Positions 1 through 7,002 of a stretch of DNA of 64,000 nucleotides are shown in pieces. The stretch covers positions 1-64,000 of the forward strand of contig JAZNSG010000005.1 in assembly GCA_045591035.1 (NCBI GenBank), in the 5' to 3' direction. Position numbers and translations under genes: made by a program. Origin of the DNA: SIG440 sp045591035 (GTDB lineage: Bacteria > Bacillota > Clostridia > Monoglobales > Monoglobaceae). A model generated the notes under the pieces. The model was not told the origin of the DNA and ran no database searches. It worked only from the letters and a program-made list of their open reading frames with translations. Position 1 is the stretch's first letter, and each line of letters starts with the position of its first letter.

Positions 1-5
1 ATTTG

Positions 6-47
6 CAAATAACAGATGTTGAAGAAATCTGTTGTTTGTGATACAAT
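6..47 (+). promoter_or_regulatory. Promoter with overlapping inverted repeat upstream of the DUF6076 gene
   Basis: A SigA-like promoter reads TTGAAG (19-24), 17-bp spacer, TACAAT (42-47). A 12-bp inverted repeat with one G:T mismatch (arms 6-17 and 27-38) straddles the -35 box. A related sequence, ATCTATTATTTGCAA, recurs at 106-120 in the same orientation as the right arm, just before the ribosome site. The arrangement suggests an operator, possibly for autoregulation; that role is inference. The repeat could alternatively be the terminator of a gene left of the window. Confidence 0.45.
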
Positions 48-132
48 TATATAAAATCTGATTTTAACATTACATAGATAATTGCAAAAAATTTATTTTG
101 ACAAAATCTATTATTTGCAAGGAGGCATGAAT

Positions 133-1248
133 ATGTATTACGAAAAGCAGGGTCCTCATATGAGAGTATTTGATGGTGCGGACGGAAAATTATATTATTT
201 GACTAAGTATAGGGATAACAAAACAACTTTTCATATAGAAAAAAGCCCAGGGTCAATTGTCGTAAGTCTATGTGAAACTGACTTTACAGAATACAAAAAC
301 AAAATCAACGAACTAAAAGAAATCCCATACTCCTTTGATAAATTTGAATCTCTTAAAAAGCAGGTATGGAATATATGTGATATGTTAAAACCTTTAAATG
401 AAAAGATATATTTCTTTACCCATAATTCGATTTATTTAATATTCGATAAACTGATAAATATAAAACATCCAAGTGATTTATTTGTTTTGGACGAAATATA
501 TAAAAAAGATATTTCAACAGCAATTGAAACATTAGAAGAAGTCTTAGTACTTCAGGAAATCTTTAAATTTGCAATCAATCTCTGTCTCGATAAAGAAAAT
601 CTACCCAAACGTCATGTATCCGAAAAATTAGTTGGATTTTTATTTGAATACAAGCAATTTAATAATTTTTTTGCTCGTTTTGGATTTGCGTTAATGCCAA
701 ACAAAAATGGAAAGTTAGATTACGAAAAAGTCAAGTATTTGAACGATAATAATATTAACGATACCAAAGAGCAACTTGACTTTATGCATAAAAGCGAGCA
801 GCACTTAAGTCTAATGACATATACAATCATTGATTATTTACATGAGCTCATTTACTTTGAATTTATGCATATGCTAAAAAGCGGCAGACAAGTTAAGGTG
901 TGTAAGAACTGCGGCAGATACTTTGTTTTGGAGGATAAAAGAAAACGTGAATACTGCTATCGAATATACAATGACGGCAAAACATGTAAAGAGGTAGGCC
1001 ATACTAACACCTATAAGAAATCATTAGGTGGTGAAGATTCTCCATTAAAAATAGGACAACGGTTGTATAATAAGCTATTTTCAAGAATGGATAGAGCCCG
1101 GAATAAACTTTCTGAACAGTTAACCGATAAAGATATGACAGAGGAAGAATTCTTTGAATGGTCGAAAATATATTCCTCTGCTAAAGCTGACTATAAAAAA
1201 AGCATAATAACCGGCGAAGAATTTATTAAGAAAATTTGGCGAGATTAA
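133..1248 (+). CDS. DUF6076 family protein with C-terminal zinc-knuckle
   Basis: The 371-residue product is soluble, with no signal or membrane segment. The C-terminal third has a treble-clef-like cysteine set: CKNCGRYF (C257, C260), then C275 and C285 followed by KEVG, as I recall for DUF6076 proteins, which have no assigned biochemical role and are common in mobile and defence regions of Firmicutes. The ATG at 133 is chosen because GGAGG at 121-125 lies 7 nt upstream; the ATG at 127 is too close to that site, and a start at 82 has none. It is AT-rich like the next four genes and unlike the housekeeping genes, consistent with an acquired island. It converges on the DUF2971 gene. A nucleic-acid-binding role is plausible from the zinc site only. 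Confidence 0.65.
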   Translation: MYYEKQGPHMRVFDGADGKLYYLTKYRDNKTTFHIEKSPGSIVVSLCETDFTEYKNKINELKEIPYSFDKFESLKKQVWNICDMLKPLNEKIYFFTHNSIYLIFDKLINIKHPSDLFVLDEIYKKDISTAIETLEEVLVLQEIFKFAINLCLDKENLPKRHVSEKLVGFLFEYKQFNNFFARFGFALMPNKNGKLDYEKVKYLNDNNINDTKEQLDFMHKSEQHLSLMTYTIIDYLHELIYFEFMHMLKSGRQVKVCKNCGRYFVLEDKRKREYCYRIYNDGKTCKEVGHTNTYKKSLGGEDSPLKIGQRLYNKLFSRMDRARNKLSEQLTDKDMTEEEFFEWSKIYSSAKADYKKSIITGEEFIKKIWRD

Positions 1249-1253
1249 AATTT

Positions 1254-1303
1254 AAAGGCGAAAATGTCCGTTGCATTTTAAGCAACTTTCATTTTCGCCT
1301 TTT
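1254..1303. terminator. Bidirectional terminator between convergent genes
   Basis: A perfect 13-bp stem (1254-1266 with 1290-1302) has A-rich and T-rich edges on both strands and a second small hairpin (GTTGC/GCAAC, 1270-1286) in its loop. It sits between the convergent DUF6076 and DUF2971 genes, so it can stop transcription from both sides. Confidence 0.75.
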
Positions 1304-1334
1304 CTTTGTTTAACGTGTATTATATTTTGACATC

Positions 1335-2315
1335 CTAATACATTAATCCATATGGAGTAATTTGCATTTTTACTACATCAACATCAGTTTTTTTGCAAAC
1401 ATCACGAAGCAACATTTCATTTTGCTCAGATATTTTACATCCTAATATTACCTTCGTGGGCCTAGTAAAATAATATAATTGTCCCTTGTTTCGGTACTCC
1501 TTAGGGATGCTTTCAACAGATGGATATAAATGTCCCATATGTAACATAAGTCTCCATTCTTGTTCATACTCCCAATCTTTATGCTTTTGAGTTCCCAATT
1601 CCTCTAAAAAGGAGTATGCACTTAGAGGATTGCTTTGCCTGTCCATTATGTGGGACATACCATCAAGAAGTTTTTCTGTATATCTTATAGGGTATAGCGA
1701 ATTAAGTGTTAACTCTTTTTTGACACTTTCTGTATCATATTCAATGCAAACGCCTGTATGATCTTTTGCATAATGCGTCCACATAGGAATATTTGTCTCT
1801 TTGTCAGTAAAACAAGCTATCCGGATGGTTGCATTAGACACACTATTCAGACTAGCATTAGTTTTTTCCAACATATGCATTTCAATTTCGTTAAGTTTGC
1901 TTTTCGCTTCCTCTATGGTAAGAGTTGTTCCACAAATTACATTTTCAGCCACATATTCCGCTAATTTATCGTACCAATTATGGTCGTTAAATATTTTCTC
2001 AAATGTATCAACTGGGAGTCCTTTAAACGAATCCTCATATAATTCTTTCATATTTCCCTTCGAAAAATAAAATTTAGAATCTTTAGAACTCATTAATGAT
2101 ACAGCATCAAATATATCATTTAATTCCGGCGGAGAGGCTACATAAATCTCGCCAGTAGCTATTTCACTAGTTATATAATCCAAATTGTCTAAACTTCTAT
2201 ATCTATATAATTTTTCAGGAATATGCTTTCTTTTTAAATCTAGTGCTTTTCTCAAATCGCCTTTCTGTGTTGAAACAAACAACTTCCAAAACTCATTTTC
2301 CCATTCTTTTTCCAT
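1335..2315 (-). CDS. DUF2971 domain protein, putative defence-associated
   Basis: The product has 326 residues. It shows the DUF2971 pattern: LYRYRSLD near residue 37, then SPPELNDIFDA, then in the centre CFTDKETNIPMWTHYA followed by GVCIEYD, and a C-terminal VILGC motif. DUF2971 proteins recur in phage-defence and mobile regions; their enzymatic activity is not established to my knowledge. No membrane segment is visible. It is the last gene of a minus-strand series starting at the SIR2/AbiH-like gene, 69 nt after the 2TM beta-rich gene, and ends in a bidirectional terminator. Shared transcription with its neighbours is inferred from spacing; the palindrome at 2367-2383 could give it separate control. 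Confidence 0.65.
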   Translation of the reverse strand: MEKEWENEFWKLFVSTQKGDLRKALDLKRKHIPEKLYRYRSLDNLDYITSEIATGEIYVASPPELNDIFDAVSLMSSKDSKFYFSKGNMKELYEDSFKGLPVDTFEKIFNDHNWYDKLAEYVAENVICGTTLTIEEAKSKLNEIEMHMLEKTNASLNSVSNATIRIACFTDKETNIPMWTHYAKDHTGVCIEYDTESVKKELTLNSLYPIRYTEKLLDGMSHIMDRQSNPLSAYSFLEELGTQKHKDWEYEQEWRLMLHMGHLYPSVESIPKEYRNKGQLYYFTRPTKVILGCKISEQNEMLLRDVCKKTDVDVVKMQITPYGLMY

Positions 2316-2366
2316 GACAATACCTTCTTTTTCCGTGTTTTAGAGTGTTATCATATATTTTGTTGA

Positions 2367-2383
2367 TGCATAATCCTTATGCA
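2367..2383. repeat. 17-nt palindrome between the 2TM beta-rich and DUF2971 genes
   Basis: TGCATAA, 3-nt centre, TTATGCA forms a perfect inverted repeat in the 69-nt gap, directly after the stop of the upstream minus-strand gene. No T-tract follows, so a classical terminator is unlikely. It may be an operator or a processing hairpin. Confidence 0.4.
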
Positions 2384-2384
2384 C

Positions 2385-3047
2385 TCAGTTTTTGGCAATA
2401 ATACTTTTATTATCATAATAATACTGTTTTGCTTTATCAATTTTATCACTATCACTCATTTGGCTTTCTTTATCATTTAATTTCCATTCAAAGGATTTAA
2501 TTTTCTTTCCAGAAAAAATGTCCGCTGAAAACCCTATCATTTTATTGGTAATAGTTTGTTTATTTTCACGTTGAAAACTAAATGTTGCTAATCCTTGATT
2601 CTTCACTGTATTATTTATCATATCAGTAACATATGTATATGTAATTGTTCCAGTTTTTTCGTTAATATACACATTGTCAGATGTCCATGCGCCCTTATAT
2701 GTACCATCTTCGTTAAAGCATGTTCCCCTAATTATTAACCCTGAAAAATCTTGTTCAAAACACTCATAATAAAACCTAGGGTTATCATCCTCTGCAATAT
2801 ATACCCCAACCCAAATACCTTCTAAGTATTTATTCCCAAATACTAGTTTTTTTACAAACTTACATTTTACCATTATCATTTCTGCTAATTTTAGTATAAA
2901 TCGATATGTGCCAAGAGAAATTATCCCACTTAAAGATACTCCCCAAAATAAGTTTGTCTTTATAAAATCAGATAATAGACTCCAAATAAAGAATAGCATT
3001 GCGGTTGTTATCGTAAAAACAATAGTTCTTAATTTTTCGTATTCCAT
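2385..3047 (-). CDS. Two-TM, beta-strand-rich protein, possibly Cap15-like effector
   Basis: The product has 220 residues. Two hydrophobic helices (about residues 9-26 and 32-55) are followed by a cytosolic domain rich in predicted strands. That domain begins LEGIWVGVY near residue 74 and alternates short strands with turns (ECFEQDFSGLII, TYTYVTD, GLATFSF) before a polar C-terminal tail. This layout and the GxWxGxY opening resemble the SMODS-associated 2TM beta-barrel effector family that includes Cap15 of CBASS. The match is by eye and may be wrong. No CD-NTase (cyclic-oligonucleotide synthase) gene is visible nearby, which is unusual for a CBASS effector. AAGGAG lies 5 nt before the ATG. 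It sits 72 nt after the small unknown gene. Confidence 0.45.
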   Translation of the reverse strand: MEYEKLRTIVFTITTAMLFFIWSLLSDFIKTNLFWGVSLSGIISLGTYRFILKLAEMIMVKCKFVKKLVFGNKYLEGIWVGVYIAEDDNPRFYYECFEQDFSGLIIRGTCFNEDGTYKGAWTSDNVYINEKTGTITYTYVTDMINNTVKNQGLATFSFQRENKQTITNKMIGFSADIFSGKKIKSFEWKLNDKESQMSDSDKIDKAKQYYYDNKSIIAKN

Positions 3048-3119
3048 TTTTCTCTCCTTAGTATTCTAGTTGTAGTTTTGTACAATTATTGCTTGAATAT
3101 TATTGAAAAAACAAATATG

Positions 3120-3452
3120 CTATTTAAGTAATATCCGTTCATTGATTTTACATGGTAAATTGATACACATTATAACCGTTAAAGGATCAACATCATATTC
3201 ACAAGCAATTATATGAGCATCCACCATGATACATGTGAGTATGGCATCACCTTCATTTGAAGGAATTTTTGTTTTTCTTATTTTATCACATAATTCAAGT
3301 CTGGTTTTTATTTCTTGTCGCATTTGTGGACTTAGCAAATTAAACTGCCGTAAAACTATATTATACGGGCACAAACTCTTAACCAAAAGATTGTATTGTT
3401 TCAATAATGCCCAAAATTTTGACTTACTCATTGTTATATATTTAATTTTCAT
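3120..3452 (-). CDS. Small protein of unknown family coupled to the SIR2/AbiH-like gene
   Basis: The product is a 110-residue, mostly helical protein that I do not recognise; it has no signal peptide and no clear membrane helix. The ATG at 3452 overlaps the TGA of the upstream gene as ATGA, and GGAG sits 9 nt before it, so I prefer it to the longer TTG reading from 3467. The overlap predicts translational coupling and a fixed ratio to the SIR2/AbiH-like protein, which suggests a partner, regulator or antitoxin-type role; that is inference. The basic N-terminal segment (MKIKYITMSKSKFW) could bind nucleic acid or protein. Base composition matches the rest of the AT-rich island. Confidence 0.5.
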   Translation of the reverse strand: MKIKYITMSKSKFWALLKQYNLLVKSLCPYNIVLRQFNLLSPQMRQEIKTRLELCDKIRKTKIPSNEGDAILTCIMVDAHIIACEYDVDPLTVIMCINLPCKINERILLK

Positions 3453-4576
3453 AATTGATTTCTCCAAAATTCTTTTGTTTCTACAAACTCAATTTTACCC
3501 GTAGCAGATAGATTAGGCAACAATTCTTTCACCTTTTCACACTGTTCGTCAGAGTAATAGTAATAAATACATTTGTCAATATTTGCATTATTAATTGACT
3601 CGAATATATGAAAATCATTCCAAGGAGAAAGTCCCAAAATTTCAATTTCACCAGTAATTGATTTCAAATCATCAAAATAATAATCTTCAGAAAATTTTAC
3701 TTCAGGATGTTCAACCTTTAACTTCACTGCATGTCCCATATTTGACACAAGAATATTCTTATCATTTAGCCAGCTATCTACATCATTTTTTACAGTTTCA
3801 TTCTCTTTATATGCAATAGCTAATTTTTCTACAGCACTATTCGCCAAGGAACTTTGGTTTATTTGGAGTTCCTTATAAGCTCCGCTATGTGTAGATACCG
3901 CATTTGAATACAGATAAAAATAATTCATATCTACATTGATATTTTCTGTAGGTGGATTAGGCAATTTATTTCTCAAAGAATCTTTGTTGTATGTATCCGA
4001 AAGTTTATCAAAATGTCCGTGTATATGAAATACTTCTATATCAACTACGGAATCGATGTTTGAATCATAGTTTGTTGTAAATATTTTGTCAAAGCTTTTT
4101 AGGTAATTTATAAATTTATCTGAATATTGCAAATGTAACTTATTTAATTCTCCATCATTATATATAGCAAAATAATATGCACTTTTTAAAGATTCTCTTA
4201 TATAATACATTTCAGGATTAGCAGTGTTGGTTTTATGACAAACCAAATCATGAATTAAATAATAGTCTTCAAACCCTATATCTGTAATTCTTAGCGTGTT
4301 AAGTCTATTAGAATACTGCTCCTTAAAAGAAGCAAGCGATTTGATTTCAGCAGTACAGTTGGCATATTTATCATATACTCCATTTATTATATTTGGAATT
4401 TCCAGGAACAATAACCCTATATAGTTTTTTAATAAATATGACTCGTTGACAATAATATGTAGTGGAAAATCATCACGGTCACAATTTTTCAAAATTCTTA
4501 AAACAATTTGTTGTGTAGTATAATTTTTATTATCAAATTGTATATTAATCCCGTTACCAGTCAAAAGATTTCTCAT
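3449..4576 (-). CDS. SIR2/AbiH-like putative abortive-infection protein
   Basis: The product has 375 residues. Motifs expected of a SIR2/AbiH-type Rossmann fold appear in order: LLTGNGINIQFD at the N-terminus (nucleotide-binding glycine loop), IFTTNYD near residue 168, HIHGHFD about 18 residues later, and ILGLSPWNDFHIF near residue 314. Many members of this fold in phage defence deplete NAD+ or act in abortive infection; which activity this protein has cannot be read from sequence. It is the first gene after a good promoter (4600-4628, minus) and overlaps the next small gene by 4 nt. It lies about 200 bp inside a tRNA-Pro att-like boundary, the typical location of defence cargo. Confidence 0.6.
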   Translation of the reverse strand: MRNLLTGNGINIQFDNKNYTTQQIVLRILKNCDRDDFPLHIIVNESYLLKNYIGLLFLEIPNIINGVYDKYANCTAEIKSLASFKEQYSNRLNTLRITDIGFEDYYLIHDLVCHKTNTANPEMYYIRESLKSAYYFAIYNDGELNKLHLQYSDKFINYLKSFDKIFTTNYDSNIDSVVDIEVFHIHGHFDKLSDTYNKDSLRNKLPNPPTENINVDMNYFYLYSNAVSTHSGAYKELQINQSSLANSAVEKLAIAYKENETVKNDVDSWLNDKNILVSNMGHAVKLKVEHPEVKFSEDYYFDDLKSITGEIEILGLSPWNDFHIFESINNANIDKCIYYYYSDEQCEKVKELLPNLSATGKIEFVETKEFWRNQL

Positions 4577-4599
4577 AATTTACACCTCAATTTATATTT

Positions 4600-4628
4600 A
4601 TTATAACACAAAAAAGTTTATTTGGCAA
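4600..4628 (-). promoter_or_regulatory. SigA-type promoter of the putative defence operon
   Basis: Read on the minus strand: TTGCCA (4628-4623), 17-bp spacer, TATAAT (4605-4600), about 24 nt before the start of the SIR2/AbiH-like gene. Confidence 0.65.
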
Positions 4629-4776
4629 TTTATAACAATATTTTTGACCACATGTTATCCCACAGTTAGCTCTGGACTATATGGAAACAGTGGAGATAAG
4701 ATGGCTAAAGAGTATGTTGAATGTAGCGGAAAGGGCTAAAAAAGGTAAAAACCGCTATATATCAAGCTTTAGAGCG

Positions 4777-4823
4777 CGTTCGGGACGAAGGAGCCGCAGG
4801 TTCAAATCCTGTCATCCCGACCA
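4777..4823 (+). other. 3' half of tRNA-Pro(CGG), probable integration attachment site
   Basis: From the anticodon loop onward this is a tRNA: loop TTCGGGA (4779-4785, anticodon CGG), stem strand CGAAG, T-stem GCAGG/CCTGT with loop TTCAAAT, acceptor strand CATCCCG, discriminator A and encoded CCA (4821-4823). The 5' half is missing: no acceptor CGGGATG or D-arm in the correct position lies upstream, and the anticodon stem has no full partner. A tRNA 3' fragment followed by the tRNA terminator is what remains at the far end of an element integrated into a tRNA gene. An intact tRNA-Pro and an integrase would then lie left of the window. A random decayed tRNA is the alternative. Confidence 0.7.
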
Positions 4824-4826
4824 CAT

Positions 4827-4858
4827 CGAAGCAAAGTTCACTTTGCTTCGACTTTTTT
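4827..4858 (+). terminator. Intrinsic terminator after the tRNA-Pro fragment
   Basis: CGAAGCAAAG (4827-4836), TTCA loop, CTTTGCTTCG, then a run of Ts at 4853-4858. It was probably the native terminator of the tRNA-Pro gene. Confidence 0.8.
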
Positions 4859-4861
4859 ATG

Positions 4862-4893
4862 CAAAAAAGGCAGCAGACTTTGTCTGCTGCCTT
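4862..4893 (-). terminator. Intrinsic terminator of the zinc-ribbon gene
   Basis: A 12-bp stem (4867-4878 with 4882-4893) is followed on the minus strand by TTTTTT. It lies 12 nt past the stop of the minus-strand zinc-ribbon gene. Confidence 0.8.
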
Positions 4894-4904
4894 TAATATT
4901 TTAA

Positions 4905-5933
4905 TTAAGCGTTAGTGTTTTTTGTTTCAGGTTTTAGTAAAAATCTTTTAACAAGAATCATCGCGATACCAACAACTAAAATTACGCCTCCGATTGTCAG
5001 AACATCAGGAGCGATGCTCTCTAACAGAATACCAAGGAGTCCCCGTGTACCCTCGCCGAGAAGCTCGGTCCATGTTATCACAAAACCTATGACGAACAAA
5101 AGCAGATAAATCACACCGGTCACAGTGCAGGTGAATCCTGCCCACGAAAGTGCGGATGCCTTCTTTTCTCTTGTTTTGAAAAGAATGAAAGCAAAAGCAA
5201 GAGTCATAATCGCCAATATAATAAATGACCAAATTGAGAAAAAGATTCTGGACATACTGATAATTTTATCGACAGTGCTGTTGGAATAAAAATCATCAAG
5301 CACAGGTTCAACAGAATAATCATAAAAATTCTCATATCTTTCTGTTTCCCTGTCGTATCGTGACAAATCAAACATAAGTTCAGAAACATTTCTGTTTTTA
5401 TTAAGCAATTTGACAACTTCGTTCTTTTTGATTTCATCGGGCTTTTCTCCGCCTTTTATGTAATCACCGTATTCGCCAATTTTTTCGGCAATGAATTTCG
5501 GGATTGTGCTGTCGGAAGTAACTTCTTTGATTAGCGCCTTATTTCTTTTGGATTCGCAGTCATTTTCAGGAGCATATTCGTTCACCAGCTGTTTTAATAA
5601 CGAGGAGTCAATTTCATTAACAACGCTTTTAATATTTTCAGTGCCGATTGTTGACCGCACGGTTAAAACAAACATTCCCAAGAGCATAGCTATAAAAATA
5701 GCAACACTGCAAAAAGTTGCAAGAATTGTCTGACCGATATTGTCCTTTTTCACTTCACTCTGAACTTCTTCGGTTGGAACTTTCTTGCAGATTACCGCAG
5801 TTGCATCGTTGGGAGACTTTGTTTCGCTTAAAAGCTGGGTTTCTTCATTTTGCGCTGCGATTGTTGGAGTGCCACAGACACCGCAGTATGTTGAGTCTTT
5901 ATTAATTTCTTTACCACAATTGCTGCAATTCAT
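4905..5933 (-). CDS. Zinc-ribbon membrane protein of unknown function
   Basis: The product has 342 residues. The N-terminus is a compact zinc ribbon (MNCSNCGKE... YCGVCG), as in the zinc_ribbon_2 family. A linker is followed by a TM helix near residues 70-95, an extracytoplasmic region of about 130 residues rich in charged residues, then three further hydrophobic helices toward the C-terminus (about 225-255, 262-290, 300-332). GGAGGT lies 8 nt before the ATG and a consensus promoter lies just upstream. The gene is divergent from another zinc-ribbon gene at 6150; both lie between two tRNA-Pro 3'-end copies, so the pair may have arrived together. Function is unknown. Confidence 0.6.
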   Translation of the reverse strand: MNCSNCGKEINKDSTYCGVCGTPTIAAQNEETQLLSETKSPNDATAVICKKVPTEEVQSEVKKDNIGQTILATFCSVAIFIAMLLGMFVLTVRSTIGTENIKSVVNEIDSSLLKQLVNEYAPENDCESKRNKALIKEVTSDSTIPKFIAEKIGEYGDYIKGGEKPDEIKKNEVVKLLNKNRNVSELMFDLSRYDRETERYENFYDYSVEPVLDDFYSNSTVDKIISMSRIFFSIWSFIILAIMTLAFAFILFKTREKKASALSWAGFTCTVTGVIYLLLFVIGFVITWTELLGEGTRGLLGILLESIAPDVLTIGGVILVVGIAMILVKRFLLKPETKNTNA

Positions 5934-5963
5934 AATTTGTTACCTCCGTGTGATTTTTATTTA

Positions 5964-5992
5964 ATTATAGCACCTTATGCGTTTTTTGTCAA
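5964..5992 (-). promoter_or_regulatory. Consensus SigA promoter, minus strand
   Basis: TTGACA (5992-5987), 17-bp spacer, TATAAT (5969-5964), both boxes perfect. It drives the minus-strand zinc-ribbon gene. Confidence 0.8.
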
Positions 5993-6054
5993 ATAAACAC
6001 AGTTTTGCTGTGATATGCAGCTTTGTTCCTTTGGAATAAATTTTGTTAAAAGTC

Positions 6055-6083
6055 TTGCAATTTGTCAAAGCTTGTTGTATACT
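6055..6083 (+). promoter_or_regulatory. SigA-type promoter, plus strand
   Basis: TTGCAA (6055-6060), 17-bp spacer, TATACT (6078-6083), upstream of the zinc-ribbon gene at 6150 and divergent from the promoter at 5964-5992. Confidence 0.7.
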
Positions 6084-6149
6084 GAAATCAATAAACCTTG
6101 CAAAACTTTTTTAAGCTTATGCAGCAAAAAATATTTTAGGAGGTAAATT

Positions 6150-6890
6150 ATGTTTTGCGAAAAATGTGGTGCAGCCAATGAAGGGTCTTCAAAGTTCTGT
6201 GCGGACTGCGGAGCTGAACTTGTAGAGGCTCAGATTGTTGAAGAAGAAGGTGCAGAGGCTACCGAGTCGATATCTGTTGCTCCGGCAGAAAACAGCAGCA
6301 TGCTTGGAAACATTTTGAAGATAGCAATTCCTGTTGGTGCTGTTGCTTTAATTCTTATAATTCTTGCATGTGCTGGAGTATTTAAGTCAGGTGCAGAAAA
6401 AGCTGTTGAGCGCTACTTTAAGGCAATGGTTAAAGGAGACGGAAAAGCAGTATACAGCCTTACTGTAGATCCATATAAACTTGCTGATATGTTAGACGCA
6501 GATTATTATGATTATGACGATGAAAAAGACGTAATCGAATTCTATGAAGAAAATGCAGAGGAAACAGTCGACGATCTTGAAGACGAATTCGGAGACAACC
6601 TTAAGGTGAAGGTTGAAATAAAGGATGTCAAGAAATATTCAAAAGACGAGATAAAATCCCTCAACGAGTACATAGAGGATAACTATGACGAAACCTATGA
6701 TGGCAAAAATGTTCTTCAGGACATCCGCGTTATTAAGGTTAAAGCAACAATCTCAGGAAGCGACGATGACGATAAAAACACAGACGAAATGGTTGCTTAT
6801 AAAATAAAGGGCAAATGGTATGCCGGTGGCATTGCCGGTCTTTATGACAAAGACAGCATTAAGAGCGCTATAAAATCTGTTGAAGACTAA
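6150..6890 (+). CDS. Zinc-ribbon, single-TM protein with acidic exported domain
   Basis: The product has 246 residues: an N-terminal zinc ribbon (MFCEKCGAANEGSSKFCADCG), an acidic linker, one TM helix (about residues 54-75), then a domain of about 160 residues outside the membrane, rich in Asp/Glu/Lys with tyrosine-rich stretches. The exported part looks like the small alpha+beta, NTF2-like or DUF4878-type domains often found in lipid- or membrane-tethered stress proteins, but I cannot assign it firmly. AGGAGGT lies 6 nt before the ATG. It is divergent from a second zinc-ribbon membrane protein; a joint sensory or envelope role is speculation. Confidence 0.6.
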   Translation: MFCEKCGAANEGSSKFCADCGAELVEAQIVEEEGAEATESISVAPAENSSMLGNILKIAIPVGAVALILIILACAGVFKSGAEKAVERYFKAMVKGDGKAVYSLTVDPYKLADMLDADYYDYDDEKDVIEFYEENAEETVDDLEDEFGDNLKVKVEIKDVKKYSKDEIKSLNEYIEDNYDETYDGKNVLQDIRVIKVKATISGSDDDDKNTDEMVAYKIKGKWYAGGIAGLYDKDSIKSAIKSVED

Positions 6891-6924
6891 TAAACAAAAA
6901 ACTGTGCCGCCCACAGGCGGGCAA

Positions 6925-6943
6925 TATCCTGTCATTTCGACCA
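6925..6943 (+). repeat. Decayed second copy of the tRNA-Pro 3' end
   Basis: ATCCTGTCATTTCGACCA (6926-6943) matches the tRNA-Pro T-arm/acceptor/CCA at 4806-4823 at 16 of 18 positions; the two differences are both C to T. Like that copy it is followed directly by an intrinsic terminator. A GCCGC lies 20 nt upstream, as in the tRNA variable/T-stem. It may be an older attachment-site duplication. An 18-mer with two mismatches could also be chance, but this is unlikely in 64 kb. Confidence 0.45.
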
Positions 6944-6944
6944 A

Positions 6945-6980
6945 AAAAACCTCAGAAACTGCATGGTTTCTGAGGTTTTT
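6945..6980 (+). terminator. Intrinsic terminator
   Basis: A perfect 15-bp stem (6945-6959 with 6966-6980) ends in a T-tract. It serves the zinc-ribbon gene at 6150 and may originally have been a tRNA terminator. Confidence 0.8.
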
Positions 6981-7002
6981 GCTTTGTTGACAATTAGGAA
7001 TC

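Noticed and set aside
82..132. Longer N-terminus for the DUF6076 protein
   Set aside because: The ribosome site at 121-125 lies inside this stretch and serves the ATG at 133; no site precedes 82.
4681..4896. 71-codon plus-strand frame across the tRNA-Pro fragment
   Set aside because: It runs through the tRNA 3' half and two terminators and has no ribosome site; it is a chance frame.
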